NCBI GenBank assembly: GCA_028280455.1 | Contig: JANQLT010000010.1 | Span: forward strand, 1 to 38,897 | Direction: 5' to 3' | Source: Kiloniellales bacterium | Lineage (GTDB): Bacteria > Pseudomonadota > Alphaproteobacteria > Kiloniellales > JAKSDN01 | DNA length: 38,897 nucleotides | In this document: piece by piece, positions 37,635-38,897 of the stretch | Layout: every line of letters starts with the position of its first letter | How positions within the stretch are numbered: position 1 is the stretch's first letter | Program-made: the position numbers and the translations under genes | The notes under the pieces: generated by a model | Databases searched by the model: none | What the model was told of the DNA's origin: nothing | What the model saw: only the letters and a program-made list of their open reading frames with translations

Positions 37635-37781
37635 GTGGATCGACTGAGCGACGAGGCGGCGCGCGACGCCTTGTGCCTGACCGTCGAGCGCGAGGGCGTG
37701 ACCTTCTCACTCGGCGACACCGCCTTCACCGTCCCCCTGTTCGATGACTTCATGAAGCGGGTCATTCCTGAACTGCATTGA
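37635..37781 (+). CDS. Putative 48-residue small protein
   Basis: A GTG-started ORF just downstream of the TATAAT promoter. It encodes an acidic small protein with DRLSDEAARDALCLTVEREG and a VPLFDDFMKRVIPEL tail. GC-rich codon use begins exactly within it, which supports coding. It has no clear ribosome site and could be leaderless or near-leaderless. The frame stays open upstream to 37497, but that part crosses the hairpin and promoter and is unlikely to be translated. No family is recognised. The esterase gene follows 19 nt later. Confidence 0.45.
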   Translation: MDRLSDEAARDALCLTVEREGVTFSLGDTAFTVPLFDDFMKRVIPELH

Positions 37782-37800
37782 CTTGGAGCCTGCGACTGCG

Positions 37801-38580
37801 ATGAGCGGATCATTGGAACTCGCTGCCCAGACCCTCGGTGAAGGACCGGACCTGCTGATCCTGCACGGCCTGTTCGGCTCCGGGCGCAACTGGACCAGCC
37901 ACGCCAAGCGCCTCGCCGAAAGCTGGCGCGTGCACCTGCTCGACCTGCGCAACCACGGCGCCTCGCCTTGGCGCGACGAGGTCAGCTACCCGGCCATGGC
38001 GGGCGACGTCGCGGCCTACCTGGACCGCGCGGGACTGGAGCGGGCGACCCTCGTCGGCCACTCCATGGGCGGCAAGACCGCCATGGCCCTGGCGCTCGAC
38101 GCCGGCGAGCGGATCGAGCGGCTGGTCGTGGTCGACATCGCGCCGGTGCCCTACGGCCACAGCCACGAAGTCTTCATCGGTGCCATGCTGGCGCTCGACC
38201 TGCCGGCGCTCGGCAAGCGCGCGGCGGTCGACGCGGCCCTGGCCGCGGCCGTGCCCGAAGCCGGGGTGCGCGCCTTCCTGCTGCAGAACCTGGTGCAACG
38301 CGGCGGCGCGCTCGCCTGGCGGCTCAACCTGCCCGCCCTGCAGGCCGCCATGCCGGCCCTGGTCGGCTTCGACGCGCCGCTGCGCGACGCCTACGAACGC
38401 CCGACCCTGTTCCTCGCCGGCGCCGACTCGCCCTACGTCCTGCCCGAGCACGAGGGCCAGATCCGCGGGCTCTTCCCCGAGGCCGAGATCGAGCGCATCC
38501 CCGGCGCCGGCCACTGGGTCCACGCCGAGCAGCCGGCCGCCTTCTACGAGCGGCTCACGGCGTTCCTGGAAAGCGGCTGA
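37801..38580 (+). CDS. Alpha/beta hydrolase, YbfF-like esterase
   Basis: A 259-residue alpha/beta-hydrolase. The oxyanion-hole region is LHGLFGSGRNW, the nucleophile Ser88 is in LVGHSMGGK, and the catalytic His is in GAGHWVHAEQP near residue 240. RNHGASPW and the early PVDV-type region match the E. coli YbfF esterase family (254 residues), which cleaves short acyl esters or thioesters. It lacks a signal peptide, so it is cytosolic. ATG 37801 gives the family-like start. An in-frame TTG at 37783 is less likely. It is probably co-transcribed with the small ORF upstream. Confidence 0.9.
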   Translation: MSGSLELAAQTLGEGPDLLILHGLFGSGRNWTSHAKRLAESWRVHLLDLRNHGASPWRDEVSYPAMAGDVAAYLDRAGLERATLVGHSMGGKTAMALALDAGERIERLVVVDIAPVPYGHSHEVFIGAMLALDLPALGKRAAVDAALAAAVPEAGVRAFLLQNLVQRGGALAWRLNLPALQAAMPALVGFDAPLRDAYERPTLFLAGADSPYVLPEHEGQIRGLFPEAEIERIPGAGHWVHAEQPAAFYERLTAFLESG

Positions 38581-38613
38581 GTTTCATCGAGGCGGGGAAG
38601 CAATGGTCCTTTG

Positions 38614-38690
38614 ACACGGATGAACAGGGATAACGAATGAGAGAAAAACCACCTGTTTGTCTTTCAATCGTTATCCGTCTCCATCCGTGT
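38614..38690. repeat. 77-bp imperfect hairpin repeat
   Basis: The arms at 38614-38636 (ACACGGATGAACAGGGATAA...) and 38668-38690 pair at 19 of 23 positions around a 31-nt AT-rich loop. ACACGGATG-type repeats are widely dispersed in bacterial genomes. It lies 33 nt after the esterase stop and may also end that transcript. Confidence 0.65.
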
Positions 38691-38792
38691 GAAGTTCCGT
38701 TTCCCAGCAAGACTCTCTTGGGCGTTCCCCGTTTGCGCGGAATCGTCACCGCTCTGGCGATCGCCGCTCGTCGCGGCAGCCTTCGACGTCGA

Positions 38793-38897
38793 AACGAACC
38801 GCCCCCTCACCCGGCTCCGGCTAGGCTCGGCTGCGCCTCACCAAGCCTGCGCATCCCTCTCCCCCGACGGGGGAGAGGGCTGTGGAGGCTTAGCGAA
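38793..38897. repeat. Palindromic intergenic element (copy C), cut by window end
   Basis: It starts with the same AACGAACCGCCCCCTCACCC arm as copy B. From there on it matches the reverse complement of copy B, with only a few differences, through the central CTCTCCCCC/GGGGGAGAG hairpin. Its left flank (38735-38792) matches the left flank of copy B in direct orientation. The right arm lies beyond the window. The gap after the esterase gene (38581-38897) holds only this element and the 77-bp hairpin. Confidence 0.85.

Overview
The window is typical of a high-GC alphaproteobacterium, probably of the Rhodospirillales/Kiloniellales type. Signs of this are dense short-spaced operons with ATGA/GTGA overlaps, a DUF1491 gene, a TIGR01459-type HAD gene, a CycM-like membrane-anchored cytochrome c, and many palindromic intergenic repeats. 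The taxonomic call is inferred from gene content only. I see no rRNA, tRNA, insertion sequence, CRISPR array or replication origin.

Left part (1-8.4 kb): a DUF1491 gene, a small NIF3/CutA-like protein, an sn-glycerol-1-phosphate dehydrogenase overlapping a HAD-IIA phosphatase, and a secreted glutathione peroxidase. These are followed on the minus strand by a complete putrescine-type ABC transporter (potF, potG, potH, potI). Its regulator, a BetI-like TetR protein (8.5-9.2 kb), is divergent from a Rieske oxygenase and a trimethylamine-dehydrogenase-type flavoprotein (9.4-12.9 kb). A clear inverted repeat lies in the shared promoter region. Together these look like one uptake and N-demethylation locus for a quaternary amine, betaine or polyamine-like substrate.

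Middle (13-20.7 kb): a low-GC DUF4145 gene that is probably foreign; a secreted RTX-type animal-heme-peroxidase homologue with an upstream glycine-rich exported protein; a divergent ECF sigma factor and its probable membrane anti-sigma factor; a HisC-like aminotransferase; and a type-2 adenine deaminase.

20.7-26 kb: a six-gene group 3b (sulfhydrogenase-type, NAD(P)-linked) [NiFe]-hydrogenase operon. It encodes beta, a stand-alone cyclic-nucleotide-binding protein, gamma, delta, alpha and a maturation protease. The upstream region holds an FNR-like site and a 23-bp tandem duplication. No hyp accessory genes are in the window.

26-38.9 kb: glnS; a small membrane protein overlapping an unusually large CycM-like cytochrome c; a three-module RTX protein divergent from a DUF6502-DUF5666 pair across a perfect 43-nt palindrome; a VOC protein; PPK2 polyphosphate kinase; a ribbon-helix-helix-like gene with a tandem operator in its promoter; a GMC oxidoreductase; a tiny ORF behind an AT-rich palindromic promoter; and a YbfF-like esterase. 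One palindromic intergenic element occurs at about 26.1 and 38.8 kb with its core inverted relative to conserved flanks, and a diverged relative lies at about 1.0 kb.
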